Source: an uncultured Pelagibacteraceae bacterium (GTDB lineage: Bacteria; Pseudomonadota; Alphaproteobacteria; Pelagibacterales; Pelagibacteraceae). From it: a stretch of 64,000 nucleotides of DNA. The notes beneath the pieces were generated by a model. It did no database searches, had not been told where the DNA came from, and was given only the letters and a program-made list of their open reading frames with translations. The stretch is taken from the NCBI GenBank assembly GCA_902617025.1, contig CACMVB010000003.1, forward strand, positions 1 to 64,000. The letters run 5' to 3'. Below are positions 1 through 7,896 of this stretch, piece by piece. A program made the position numbers and the translations under genes. Within the stretch, counting starts at the first letter, position 1; each line of letters begins with the position of its first letter.

Positions 1-711
1 GTTTTTTATGGTTTAAATAGATCGAGTCTTGATGAAACCCAATTTTTAAATCACCTTATAAATCCACTAATTTTCATTTCAAAGCAATTGATAATTCTTA
101 CACCTTTCTTTTTAATGATATTTGTTTTGCTTAAAAAGATTTCTTTTAAAATTAATACCAAAAGTAAAAAAATTCTTTTTCTATTATCAATAAGCTTTCT
201 GCCTTTGCTTTTAGTTTTGTTAACTTCTGTTGTTACTGGCGCAAAAATTAGAACGATGTGGATGACACCTTTTTATTTGTTTATGGGAACTCTCTTTTTT
301 GAAATTCAAAGAAATTTTATTGATCTAAAAAAGATTAATAAATTTTATTTTGTATTCTTATTTTTTTTCTTTTTATCGCCAGTTGCTTATTTAACAGTTT
401 CTATTTTAGATAATACAAAAAGAACCGATTACCCTGGGAAAGAAATAGCTAGATTAGTACAAAATAAATGGGATGACAATTTTAGTAATGAAATTAAAAT
501 TGTTGTTGGCGATGAATGGTCAGCAGGTAATTTGTCATATCACTTAACTTCAAGACCTAAATGGTTACAGGAGCTTAAGGATTTTGCTGGTAATTTGAAA
601 CAAGATCAGGGAGTGGTATACACAGGTAATCCTAAAGTGCTAAAAAAAATTTGTCCGGGTGTTTTTGGCACAATTAAACCCGTCGGATATTGTATGATTG
701 GAAAAAGATGA
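1..711 (+). CDS. GT39/PMT-like membrane glycosyltransferase, C-terminal part (5' truncated by window)
   Basis: The reading frame is open back to base 1, so the gene starts outside the window; the TTG at 88 is only an internal codon. What remains has several hydrophobic segments, a short basic linker, another membrane segment and a soluble C-terminal domain of about 90 residues with the string GDEWSAGNLSYHL. That tail and the polytopic layout resemble the end of dolichyl-phosphate-mannose/ArnT-type glycosyltransferases (GT39, PMT_2), which move a sugar from a polyprenyl-phosphate carrier to a lipid or polymer on the periplasmic face. The stop overlaps the start of the next glycosyltransferase as ATGA, so the two are probably co-transcribed and act in one surface-glycan route. 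The family is inferred from architecture; the acceptor is unknown. Confidence 0.6.
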   Translation, partial: VFYGLNRSSLDETQFLNHLINPLIFISKQLIILTPFFLMIFVLLKKISFKINTKSKKILFLLSISFLPLLLVLLTSVVTGAKIRTMWMTPFYLFMGTLFFEIQRNFIDLKKINKFYFVFLFFFFLSPVAYLTVSILDNTKRTDYPGKEIARLVQNKWDDNFSNEIKIVVGDEWSAGNLSYHLTSRPKWLQELKDFAGNLKQDQGVVYTGNPKVLKKICPGVFGTIKPVGYCMIGKR

Positions 712-1580
712 AAAAAATAATCATTCTTATACCGGTATTTAATGACTGGGAGTCATTAAAAAAATTATTAATTGAAATTAAAAATAGCATCAAGAAATTT
801 CCGGACCTTACTATCCAGTGTTTTGTCGTTAATGATGCATCTACTATCGCTAAACCAGAATTTAAAAAACCTGAAAAAATAGATTCATTAAAAATACTCA
901 ATATGAAAGAAAATAGAGGTCACGCAAGATGTAATGCATTTGGGATTAGATACATTACTCAAAATGAAAAATTTGATTACTTAATTTTGATGGATGGTGA
1001 TGGTGAAGATCGTCCATCAGAGTTGGAAGATTTAATAACAAAGGCGCTCGAAAACCCAAATTTTTCTGTAGTCGCAAAAAGAGTAAAAAGATCTGAGGGA
1101 TTATTTTTCCAATTCTTATATATAATGCATAAATTCATAACTTATTTTTTTACAGGAAAAAAAATTAATTTTGGAAATTATACTTGTCTTACTAAAAAAG
1201 ATGCTGAGATTATTTCCTCTAAGCCTAGTTTATGGAGCAGTTATTCAGGTACAGTTAAAAAAAATTTAAGTAACCTTCTTGAAATAAATTCAATCAGGGG
1301 AGCGAGATATTTTGGACCTTCAAAAATGTCCTTATTTAAATTAATTATTCATTCATTCTCAATTATTGCAGTATTTAAATTTCAAGTTTTTTTAAGATCA
1401 ATTTTTATTATTTTGTTACTATTTTTGCTAAAAAGTTATTTAGGAATTTTCGCTATAGCCATTACTACTTTGCTTCTTATTTTTAATTTTATAATATTGG
1501 TTGTTTCCTTCAGAGAGCAAAAAGAAGATTTGTTTAACAGTCAAGAAAATCTAATAAATATATCAAATATATCACACTGA
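708..1580 (+). CDS. GT2 family glycosyltransferase (polyprenyl-phosphate type)
   Basis: The N-terminus IILIPVFNDWESL followed by VVNDAST is the nucleotide-binding start of a GT-A fold, and LILMDGDGEDRPSE carries the DxD-type metal and sugar-nucleotide motif. Two hydrophobic segments near the C-terminus (roughly residues 225-270) anchor it in the membrane. This layout matches GT2 enzymes that load a sugar onto polyprenyl phosphate on the cytoplasmic side, which would supply the GT39-like enzyme encoded just upstream. I choose the ATG at 708, which overlaps the upstream stop as ATGA, instead of an in-frame ATG at 690 that would extend further into the upstream gene. Sugar and acceptor cannot be read from the sequence. 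Confidence 0.75.
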   Translation: MKKIIILIPVFNDWESLKKLLIEIKNSIKKFPDLTIQCFVVNDASTIAKPEFKKPEKIDSLKILNMKENRGHARCNAFGIRYITQNEKFDYLILMDGDGEDRPSELEDLITKALENPNFSVVAKRVKRSEGLFFQFLYIMHKFITYFFTGKKINFGNYTCLTKKDAEIISSKPSLWSSYSGTVKKNLSNLLEINSIRGARYFGPSKMSLFKLIIHSFSIIAVFKFQVFLRSIFIILLLFLLKSYLGIFAIAITTLLLIFNFIILVVSFREQKEDLFNSQENLINISNISH

Positions 1581-1699
1581 AAAGTTGCAATTTGAGTCTC
1601 AATTAGAATCAAAAAGGAATCAAAAGGTGAACATTTGAAGGTGATTTTGATGACTTGTGGGTATGTTTAAATACGCGTAATGTAATTTGAATTTAAATT
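1581..1699. other. Intergenic spacer with short tandem repeat
   Basis: This 119-base spacer is long for this genome. It contains an imperfect tandem repeat, AATCAAAAAGG at 1607-1617 directly followed by AATCAAAAGG at 1618-1627, then a slightly G-richer stretch (about 1625-1660) with repeated GGTGA. I see no ORF, tRNA or strong hairpin. It probably holds the promoter of the downstream isomerase gene. Confidence 0.4.
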
Positions 1700-2302
1700 A
1701 TGAAAGTAGAGTATTATTACAGTATTGCATCACCCTTCTCGTATTTAGCCTTAGAAAGATTTTTATCTCTGGTAAAAAAATACAACCTCGAAATTGACGA
1801 AAAACCTTTTGATCTAGTAGGTGAAATTTTTTCACATACAGGAGGTTTACCGGTTCCTAAAAGACACCCTTCAAGACAAAAGTATAGACTTATAGAAATA
1901 GATAGAGTTGCAAAAAAATTTAATGTTAAAATAAATAAACAGCCAAAATTTTTTCCTCCTTCGGACCCTCACCTGCCTGCAAAATTTGTTATAGCAGCTT
2001 GCAAAAAAGGAGATAAATTGAGATTTGGCAAGATGTGTTTAGAGTATATTTGGTCATTAGAAAAAGATATTTCAGATTACAAAATTCTTGAGGAAATTTG
2101 CGAAAAATTAAAATTAAATTTTGAAGAAATAAAAAATTTAGCATTATCAGATGAAATTGATCATAAGTATAAAAAAAATTCAAAAGACGCAATAGATCAA
2201 AATGTATTTGGAGCACCATCTTATGTTCTTGAAAATGAAATATTTTGGGGTCAAGATAGACTTGAGTATCTAGAAGATGCTATAAAAAAAACTACTAATT
2301 AA
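1700..2302 (+). CDS. 2-hydroxychromene-2-carboxylate isomerase-like protein (DsbA fold, kappa-class GST family)
   Basis: The 200-residue protein opens with a thioredoxin-like strand and SIASPFSYLA, the kappa-GST/HCCA isomerase signature in which the first serine replaces the redox cysteine and activates glutathione. The C-terminal FGAPSYVLENEIFWGQDRL matches the conserved family end containing the cis-proline loop and the WGQDR motif. Members isomerise hydroxychromene-carboxylate in naphthalene breakdown or act as glutathione S-transferases, but most homologues have no proven substrate. No aromatic-degradation genes lie nearby, so a general glutathione-dependent role is as likely. The next gene starts ten bases after the stop. 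Confidence 0.8.
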   Translation: MKVEYYYSIASPFSYLALERFLSLVKKYNLEIDEKPFDLVGEIFSHTGGLPVPKRHPSRQKYRLIEIDRVAKKFNVKINKQPKFFPPSDPHLPAKFVIAACKKGDKLRFGKMCLEYIWSLEKDISDYKILEEICEKLKLNFEEIKNLALSDEIDHKYKKNSKDAIDQNVFGAPSYVLENEIFWGQDRLEYLEDAIKKTTN

Positions 2303-2311
2303 AATTAAAAT

Positions 2312-3229
2312 ATGAAATTTAGTAGTTTGAAATATCAGAAAATTAAGAAAAAATATTTACATTTTCTCAAATCTCAGGAGGTAACATCAAAGCCATTCAG
2401 AAACAAAATTGGCCAATTGAATAATTTTTATTTACCTTTAAGCGAATTTATCTATAGAAATTACTCAATAAATAAAAAAACAAAAATTATAGGTTTAACT
2501 GGAGGTCAAGGATCAGGAAAATCTACAATATCAAATATTCTTAAGATACTATTAAAAGAGGCCTATGGTCTAAATACAATAACTTTTTCAATTGATGACT
2601 TTTATAAAACCTATAAAGAACGAAAAAAAATGTCAGAAAAAATAAGCCCATTATTTCTAACAAGAGGAGTTCCTGGTACTCATGATACTAATTTATTATT
2701 TACCTGTTTAAAAAAAATAAAAGAGTCAAATTTTAGTAAAATTTTAATTCCAAAATTCGATAAATCTATCGATGATAGATTGCCGAAAAAAAAATGGCAA
2801 AAAGTAGAAAAAAAACAAGATATAGTAATATTTGAGGGTTGGTGTGTAGGAGCCACTCCGCAAAAAAAAAAAGATTTAATAGCACCAATAAATATATTAG
2901 AAAAAGAAAAAGATAAAAAAAGAACTTGGAGAAATTATGTCAATAAAGAACTTAAAAATAGATATGAAAAAATTTTTAAATTAATTGACCTTATGATTTT
3001 TCTTAAAATACCAAGTTTTGAATACGTTTATGAGTGGAGATTGTTACAAGAAAAAAAACTTAGAGTTACTTCAAAAGGAAAAAAAACTATGACCGATAAA
3101 CAAGTAAAAAATTTCATAATGTTTTATGAAAGAATTACAAGGCATATGCTTAAAAATTTTTCTAAAAAAGCAAAGTTTATAATTAATATAGATAGCAGTC
3201 ATAGATTAAAATCTTTGAAATTCAATTAA
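2312..3229 (+). CDS. D-glycerate 3-kinase-like P-loop kinase (GLYK family)
   Basis: A Walker A motif, GLTGGQGSGKST, lies at residues 61-72, followed by FSIDDFYKTY, a TRGVPGTHD segment, a PKFDKSIDDR stretch and FEGWCVGA. This ordered set is typical of the GLYK/YGR205W kinase family related to pantothenate and uridine kinases. Plant-type GLYK phosphorylates D-glycerate to 3-phosphoglycerate, feeding lower glycolysis. The length (305 aa) fits. The stop codon is immediately followed by the ATG of the TolC-like gene, so the two are translated from one message although their functions look unrelated. The exact substrate is inferred from family membership. Confidence 0.75.
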   Translation: MKFSSLKYQKIKKKYLHFLKSQEVTSKPFRNKIGQLNNFYLPLSEFIYRNYSINKKTKIIGLTGGQGSGKSTISNILKILLKEAYGLNTITFSIDDFYKTYKERKKMSEKISPLFLTRGVPGTHDTNLLFTCLKKIKESNFSKILIPKFDKSIDDRLPKKKWQKVEKKQDIVIFEGWCVGATPQKKKDLIAPINILEKEKDKKRTWRNYVNKELKNRYEKIFKLIDLMIFLKIPSFEYVYEWRLLQEKKLRVTSKGKKTMTDKQVKNFIMFYERITRHMLKNFSKKAKFIINIDSSHRLKSLKFN

Positions 3230-4519
3230 ATGAAAAATATTTTATTAATACTCTTTTTTTTATTTACAATTTGCAAACTTAATGCTACTGAAAGTTTAAG
3301 CTTTTATTTAAATAAGGCTTTAGAAAATAATTTAGAATTAAATGCGGAAAGGAAAAATTTAGAGTCTGCTAAACAAAGCAAAAACATATCAAGAAGTGAA
3401 TTTTTACCAAGTATAACTATTTCAGGAGATCAGACTAGTTCTACCTCTTCGAACAGAACTGATCAGAGCGGTTCGAGTCTAACTGATACAAATCTTGACT
3501 CAGAAAGTAAAAAAATATCAATAGAGCAAAAAATTTTTTCAGGCTTTAAAGGTTTAAATACTTTTAAGAAATCAGATTTAGAAACTCAAAGAGCTAATTT
3601 AGAACTTAAAGAAAAAGAACAAAAAACTATTCTAGATACTGCCTTTGCTTACTACGATCTAATTTATAAGACTAAAAATGAAAGAGTTAATATTTTAAAT
3701 GTAAATTTATTTGAAAGACAGGTGGAGTATGATAATGCCAGAGTACAAAAAGGAGAAGTAAGTCTCACAGATTTAGCCCAATCGGAGTCATCTCTTGCGG
3801 GTGCAAATGCAAATTTAATTAAAGCAAAAACTGAACTTTTATCTACTATATCAAATTTTGAAAGAGTAACTAGAGAGAGTGCACCAAATATTGAAAATTT
3901 AAATGGAAAAGAAGTTTTAATATTACCCAGTTCTCTAAATTCTGCTCAAGAAATATCTAATTTGAATAATATAAATCTCTTAATTTCTAAATTAAATTTT
4001 GAAATTTCTAAAAAGGAACTTAATATAGAAAGATCTAGATTTTCTCCATCAGCTTCAATTGAGGTGTCCAAAACTGAGAATAGTGATTTTAGTTCAACTG
4101 TAGATGAAAAAGATGAGGAAAAAGTGAAGGCAACAATTACATGGCCAATAATAAAAGGCGGTGAAAATATTTCTGCAATTAAAAAGTCTACTTTTAATAA
4201 ACAACGCTATCAACTTCTTTTAGAGGATACAAAAAATAAGATTAGTATAGATACTTCAAATTCATGGTCTAAATATCAATCATCCAAAAGCGTGCTTGAA
4301 GCCACTAGGGCTCAACTTAAGGCGGCTGAAATTGCTAATGAAGGAATTACACTTGAATATGACTCTGGTAACACTCGTACTACTCTAGAGGTTATTCAAT
4401 CAAGAAGTCTATTATTTGAGGCTAGAATAGCCTTCGCGAAAGCAGAAAGAGACTATATGATTTCTCAATTTGAGCTAGCTAAGCAAATAGGAACATTATC
4501 TAAAAATTCTTTAAAATAG
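3230..4519 (+). CDS. tolC: TolC-family outer membrane efflux protein
   Basis: A cleavable signal peptide (about residues 1-19, ending CKLNA) is followed by the duplicated amphipathic helical repeats of the outer-membrane efflux family. Each half has a long heptad-rich stretch (for example LDLAQSESSLAGANANLIKAK-like, then RAQLKAAEIANEGITLEYDSG near the end), and the YDSGNTRTTLEVIQSRSLLFEA segment matches the end of TolC proteins. Trimeric TolC forms a channel-tunnel through the outer membrane that serves RND or type I exporters. No membrane-fusion or ABC partner is adjacent, so it is probably shared by several pumps. At 429 residues it is slightly shorter than E. coli TolC. It lies directly upstream of recA but ends before recA's own control region. 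Confidence 0.85.
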   Translation: MKNILLILFFLFTICKLNATESLSFYLNKALENNLELNAERKNLESAKQSKNISRSEFLPSITISGDQTSSTSSNRTDQSGSSLTDTNLDSESKKISIEQKIFSGFKGLNTFKKSDLETQRANLELKEKEQKTILDTAFAYYDLIYKTKNERVNILNVNLFERQVEYDNARVQKGEVSLTDLAQSESSLAGANANLIKAKTELLSTISNFERVTRESAPNIENLNGKEVLILPSSLNSAQEISNLNNINLLISKLNFEISKKELNIERSRFSPSASIEVSKTENSDFSSTVDEKDEEKVKATITWPIIKGGENISAIKKSTFNKQRYQLLLEDTKNKISIDTSNSWSKYQSSKSVLEATRAQLKAAEIANEGITLEYDSGNTRTTLEVIQSRSLLFEARIAFAKAERDYMISQFELAKQIGTLSKNSLK

Positions 4520-4543
4520 TATTATTTTAAAGGGTTATTTAAA

Positions 4544-4593
4544 GTTCTTGATAAAAAGAACAAAATGTGTACATTTAATATAACGATTCGAAC
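4544..4593 (+). promoter_or_regulatory. recA upstream control region with LexA-like box
   Basis: Within the 92-base gap before recA, GAAC-N7-GTAC (4558-4572) differs by one base from GAAC-N7-GAAC, the reverse complement of the alphaproteobacterial LexA box GTTC-N7-GTTC. The same GAAC also closes an inverted repeat, GTTCTT-N6-AAGAAC, at 4544-4561, and another GAAC lies at 4590-4593. A Shine-Dalgarno-like AAGGA precedes the recA ATG. The LexA assignment is by motif only; lexA itself is not in this window. Confidence 0.45.
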
Positions 4594-4611
4594 ATAAAAA
4601 AAGGATAAAAA

Positions 4612-5715
4612 ATGACAAAAAATAACTTAAAAGTCGTAAAAACCGACAATAAAAAACAGCAAGAATTGAAGGAAAAAAATAAGTCTTTAGAGGCAGCCAT
4701 TAGTCAAATAGATCAAAATTTTGGTAAGGGCTCGGTTATGAGACTTGGACAACAGCAAGCACTAGATGTTGAGGCTATCTCGACTGGATCATTAAGCTTA
4801 GATTTAGCTCTTGGAATCGGTGGTTTGCCCAAAGGTAGAATCATTGAAATTTACGGGCCAGAGTCTTCTGGAAAAACTACTTTAGCCTTGCAAGTAGTAG
4901 CTGAAGCTCAAAAAGCGGGTGGAATATGTGCTTTTGTAGATGCTGAGCACGCTATGGACCCAGTTTATGCAAAAAAACTAGGCGTTAAAACAGAGGAGTT
5001 ATTAATTTCTCAACCTGATACAGGGGAGCAAGCTTTGGAAATAACTGATACTCTAATTAAATCAGGGTCTGTATCTGTTTTAGTTGTAGACTCAGTTGCA
5101 GCATTAACTCCGAAAGCTGAATTAGAAGGCGAAATGGGAGACCATCATGTTGGGTTACAGTCAAGATTAATGAGTCAAGCTTTAAGAAAAATCACAGGCT
5201 CAGTATCTAAATCAAATACAATGGTAATCTTTATAAATCAAATAAGAATGAAAATAGGAGTCATGTTTGGCAACCCAGAAACAACATCAGGTGGTAACGC
5301 TTTAAAATTTTATTCTTCAGTAAGAATGGATATAAGAAGAATTGGAGCTATTAAAGAAAAAGATCAGATCATAGGAAACTCAACAAGAGTAAAAGTAATT
5401 AAAAACAAAGTGGCACCTCCTTTTAAAGTTGTTGAATTTGATTTAATGTACGGAAAAGGAATAAGTAAATTAGGCGAGTTGATCGATCTTGGTACTAAGG
5501 CAGGTGTAGTAGAAAAATCAGGCGCATGGTATGCTTATAAAGGAGAGAAAATAGGCCAAGGTAGAGAGAATGCAAAAATTTACCTTCAAAAAAATCCAAA
5601 TGTTGCTGCAGAAATAGAAAAAATTATTAGAGATGAAGCTTCAGCAATTAGCAAAGAGTTAGAGGGAAACCCCTCGGCAAACGAAAAAATTAGCGACAAA
5701 AAAGAGGAAGAATAA
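4612..5715 (+). CDS. recA: RecA recombinase
   Basis: RecA forms an ATP-dependent filament on single-stranded DNA, catalyses strand exchange, and stimulates LexA self-cleavage where LexA is present. The Walker A motif GPESSGKT is at residues 82-89; the Walker B strand [10 protein letters not shown], the loop L1 region [17 protein letters not shown] and the L2 region [18 protein letters not shown] are intact and highly conserved. The length of 367 residues and the acidic, lysine-rich C-terminal tail are normal. A roughly 25-residue lysine-rich N-terminal extension precedes the conserved start. It appears monocistronic: it has its own upstream control region and is followed by a hairpin. Confidence 0.98.
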   Translation: MTKNNLKVVKTDNKKQQELKEKNKSLEAAISQIDQNFGKGSVMRLGQQQALDVEAISTGSLSLDLALGIGGLPKGRIIEIYGPESSGKTTLALQVVAEAQKAGGICAFVDAEHAMDPVYAKKLGVKTEELLISQPDTGEQALEITDTLIKSGSVSVLVVDSVAALTPKAELEGEMGDHHVGLQSRLMSQALRKITGSVSKSNTMVIFINQIRMKIGVMFGNPETTSGGNALKFYSSVRMDIRRIGAIKEKDQIIGNSTRVKVIKNKVAPPFKVVEFDLMYGKGISKLGELIDLGTKAGVVEKSGAWYAYKGEKIGQGRENAKIYLQKNPNVAAEIEKIIRDEASAISKELEGNPSANEKISDKKEEE

Positions 5716-5733
5716 ATCCTCAGCCATCATTTC

Positions 5734-5761
5734 AACGGGAGGTTTTAATTAGCCTCCCGTT
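5734..5761 (+). terminator. Hairpin terminator after recA
   Basis: ACGGGAGG (5735-5742) pairs perfectly with CCTCCCGT (5753-5760) around a 10-base AT-rich loop, with one further A-T pair at 5734/5761. The stem is unusually GC-rich for this genome and lies 20 bases after the recA stop. Only a short T-poor tail (TTCTC) follows, so termination efficiency is uncertain. Confidence 0.65.
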
Positions 5762-5783
5762 TCTCATGAAACCTCAACCTTGA

Positions 5784-5798
5784 ATTGATAAAATCAAT
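5784..5798. promoter_or_regulatory. Short palindrome in the aldehyde dehydrogenase upstream region
   Basis: ATTGAT-AAA-ATCAAT forms a perfect 6-base inverted repeat in the 129 bases between the recA hairpin and the aldehyde dehydrogenase gene. It could be an operator for that gene, but in AT-rich DNA such repeats also arise by chance. Confidence 0.25.
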
Positions 5799-5880
5799 AT
5801 TTTGTGCTTCAAAAATACTATTAAAAAATAGTTATGTACAAACTAGTTCATATTGGTTTTAATTAACTATTAAAATAAAA

Positions 5881-5886
5881 AGGAGG
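5881..5886 (+). promoter_or_regulatory. Strong Shine-Dalgarno site AGGAGG
   Basis: A full AGGAGG ends four bases before the ATG at 5891. Most genes in this window have weak or no such site, and several start directly on the upstream stop codon, so this one suggests unusually high translation of the aldehyde dehydrogenase. Confidence 0.7.
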
Positions 5887-5890
5887 AAAC

Positions 5891-7444
5891 ATGAGTACAC
5901 AACAAAAATCAAGCTCAAAGTTATCTTCACAATTAGATACTTCTCACTTAAAAGTGAAATTTCCGTTTAAAGCAAAATATGGAAATTATATTAATGGGAA
6001 ATTTGTAGAACCAAAATCTGGAAAGTATTTTGATAATACAACTCCAATTACAAATGAAGTAATCTGTTCAGTTCCACGTTCAAATGAGAAAGATGTAGAG
6101 TCAGCATTAGATGCAGCTCACGCAGCTTTTGTCGATTGGGGTAAAACTGATATCACTACAAGATCAAATATCTTGATGAAAATTGCTGATAGAATTGAGC
6201 AAAATCTAAATATGTTAGCAGTAGCGGAATGTTTGGACAATGGTAAACCAATAAGAGAATGCATGGCTGCAGACTTGCCGTTGGTTATTGATCATTGGCG
6301 ATATTTTGCTGGTGTAATAAGAGCTGAGGAAGGGTCAGTTGCTGAAATAAGTAACTCTCAATACTCTTACAACATCCCTGAACCTTTAGGAGTAGTAGGT
6401 CAAATAATTCCATGGAATTTTCCATTACTAATGGCTACATGGAAATTAGCACCTGCTCTTGCAGCAGGAAACTGTGTTGTATTAAAACCTGCGGAACAAA
6501 CACCTGCTTCTATCATGGTAATGATGGAATTAATTGGTGATTTACTTCCTCCAGGGGTTGTTAATTTAGTAAGTGGTTATGGTTTAGAAGCAGGTAAACC
6601 TTTAGCATCTTCAAAAAGAATAGCTAAAATGGCTTTCACTGGTGAAACAACTACTGGAAGATTAATAATGCAGTATGCAGCTCAAAACATTATTCCAATT
6701 ACACTTGAGTTAGGTGGAAAATCACCAAACATTTTCTTTGAAGACGTTATGGCAAAAGATGACGATTTTTTAGATAAGTGTGTAGAGGGATTTGTTATGT
6801 TTAATCTTAATCAAGGAGAGGTATGTACCTGCCCAAGTAGAGCATTGGTCCAAGAGTCTATCTACGATAAATTCATGGAAAAATGCATTAAGAGAACAAA
6901 AGCTGTAATCCAAGATAATCCTTTAAAAATGGAAACTATGATCGGAGCACAAGCTTCCGTAGAGCAGATGGAAAAGATTAAATCTTATCTTGATCTAGGG
7001 AAGAAAGAAGGTGCAAAAGTTCTTACTGGCGGAGCTCAGGCTAAATTAAATAGTGGTTTAGAAAAAGGAAACTATATTCAACCAACTATTTTTGAAGCTA
7101 AAAACAACATGAGAATTTCTCAGGAAGAAATTTTTGGTCCAGTAGTATCTGTTATTAAATTTAAGGACGAAGCAGACGCATTAAAAATTGCGAATGATAC
7201 TCTTTATGGTCTTGGTGCAGGCGTTTGGACAAGAAATGGAAATATAGCTTATAGAATGGGAAGAGGGATTAAAGCTGGAATAGTGTGGACAAATTGTTAC
7301 CACGCATATCCTGCTCACTCACCATTTGGTGGTTATAAACAGTCTGGAGTAGGAAGAGAAACTCATAAGATGATGCTTAACCATTATAGACAGAATAAGA
7401 ACTTACATGTTTCTTACGCTGAGAATAAGTTAGGCTTCTTTTAA
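5891..7444 (+). CDS. aldB: NAD(P)-dependent aldehyde dehydrogenase (AcoD/ExaC/AldB type)
   Basis: The protein is a full-length ALDH of 517 residues. The cofactor segment [20 protein letters not shown], the general base region LELGGKSPN (Glu273) and the nucleophile segment [11 protein letters not shown] (Cys312 by alignment with the family) are present, and the end [13 protein letters not shown] is conserved. The [11 protein letters not shown] form and the MIGAQAS string are characteristic of the acetaldehyde dehydrogenase II/ExaC subfamily, which oxidises acetaldehyde and related short aldehydes to acids. The DUF779 gene that follows is a frequent neighbour of this subfamily. It has its own promoter region and the best Shine-Dalgarno site in the window, so it is probably highly expressed. 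The physiological aldehyde is not determined. Confidence 0.92.
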   Translation: MSTQQKSSSKLSSQLDTSHLKVKFPFKAKYGNYINGKFVEPKSGKYFDNTTPITNEVICSVPRSNEKDVESALDAAHAAFVDWGKTDITTRSNILMKIADRIEQNLNMLAVAECLDNGKPIRECMAADLPLVIDHWRYFAGVIRAEEGSVAEISNSQYSYNIPEPLGVVGQIIPWNFPLLMATWKLAPALAAGNCVVLKPAEQTPASIMVMMELIGDLLPPGVVNLVSGYGLEAGKPLASSKRIAKMAFTGETTTGRLIMQYAAQNIIPITLELGGKSPNIFFEDVMAKDDDFLDKCVEGFVMFNLNQGEVCTCPSRALVQESIYDKFMEKCIKRTKAVIQDNPLKMETMIGAQASVEQMEKIKSYLDLGKKEGAKVLTGGAQAKLNSGLEKGNYIQPTIFEAKNNMRISQEEIFGPVVSVIKFKDEADALKIANDTLYGLGAGVWTRNGNIAYRMGRGIKAGIVWTNCYHAYPAHSPFGGYKQSGVGRETHKMMLNHYRQNKNLHVSYAENKLGFF

Positions 7445-7459
7445 CCAATAATATATAAT

Positions 7460-7484
7460 GGCCCATGATTCTAAATCATGGGCC
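7460..7484 (+). terminator. Perfect 11-bp hairpin between aldehyde dehydrogenase and DUF779 genes
   Basis: GGCCCATGATT (7460-7470), loop CTA, then AATCATGGGCC (7474-7484) form a perfect stem with a three-base loop 15 bases after the upstream stop. No T-run follows (GTAATAGC), so it is not a textbook intrinsic terminator; it could be an attenuator, an mRNA 3'-end stabiliser or a processing site. An in-frame ATG at 7478 lies inside the stem and is therefore an unlikely start for the next gene. Confidence 0.7.
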
Positions 7485-7495
7485 GTAATAGCAAA

Positions 7496-7852
7496 ATGAA
7501 AGTTTCAGCTACCAATTCAGCTTTGAGCCTCTTATCTAAGCTTCAAGAAAAATATGGAAAAAATTTAATGTTTCATCAGTCGGGTGGCTGTTGTGATGGG
7601 AGCGCGCCCATGTGTTTTAAAGAGGGAGAATTTCCTCTTGGGGATAATGATATAAAATTAGGTGAAATAGGAGGTGTTCCTTTTTATATGAATGGGGATC
7701 AATATGAAAAATGGAAACATACTGATTTAACAATTGATGCTGTTGCTGGTATAGGGGGCATGTTCTCCTTAGATAATGGAACCGGTCAAAGATTTTTAAC
7801 AAAATCAGAAATTTGCTTAGTAGTTGATAACGAAAAGCAAAAAACTGGTTAA
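7496..7852 (+). CDS. DUF779 family protein
   Basis: The protein (118 residues) contains the family signature LMFHQSGGCCDGSAPMC followed by GEF, D-x-LGEIGGVPFYM and a C-terminal segment with RFLTKSEICLV. The paired cysteines suggest metal binding or redox chemistry, but the function is unknown. Genes of this family are commonly found beside AcoD/ExaC-type aldehyde dehydrogenases, as here, so an accessory role in aldehyde oxidation is a reasonable inference. I prefer the ATG at 7496: family members begin close to this point, and the ATG at 7478 is buried in a hairpin. No clear Shine-Dalgarno site is visible. Confidence 0.85.
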   Translation: MKVSATNSALSLLSKLQEKYGKNLMFHQSGGCCDGSAPMCFKEGEFPLGDNDIKLGEIGGVPFYMNGDQYEKWKHTDLTIDAVAGIGGMFSLDNGTGQRFLTKSEICLVVDNEKQKTG

Positions 7853-7896
7853 TCTCTATTATAGACAACCTTATAAATATCTGTATTTAATAATGC

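Noticed and set aside
690-707. Upstream ATG for the GT2 glycosyltransferase
   Set aside because: The start at 708 overlaps the upstream stop as ATGA and leads directly into the first strand of the GT-A fold.
4581-4600. TTCGAA string before recA resembling a tRNA T-loop
   Set aside because: No acceptor stem, anticodon arm or CCA end can be found around it.
7478-7495. Upstream ATG for the DUF779 gene
   Set aside because: It lies in the 3' arm of a perfect hairpin and adds residues not typical of the family; the ATG at 7496 fits better.
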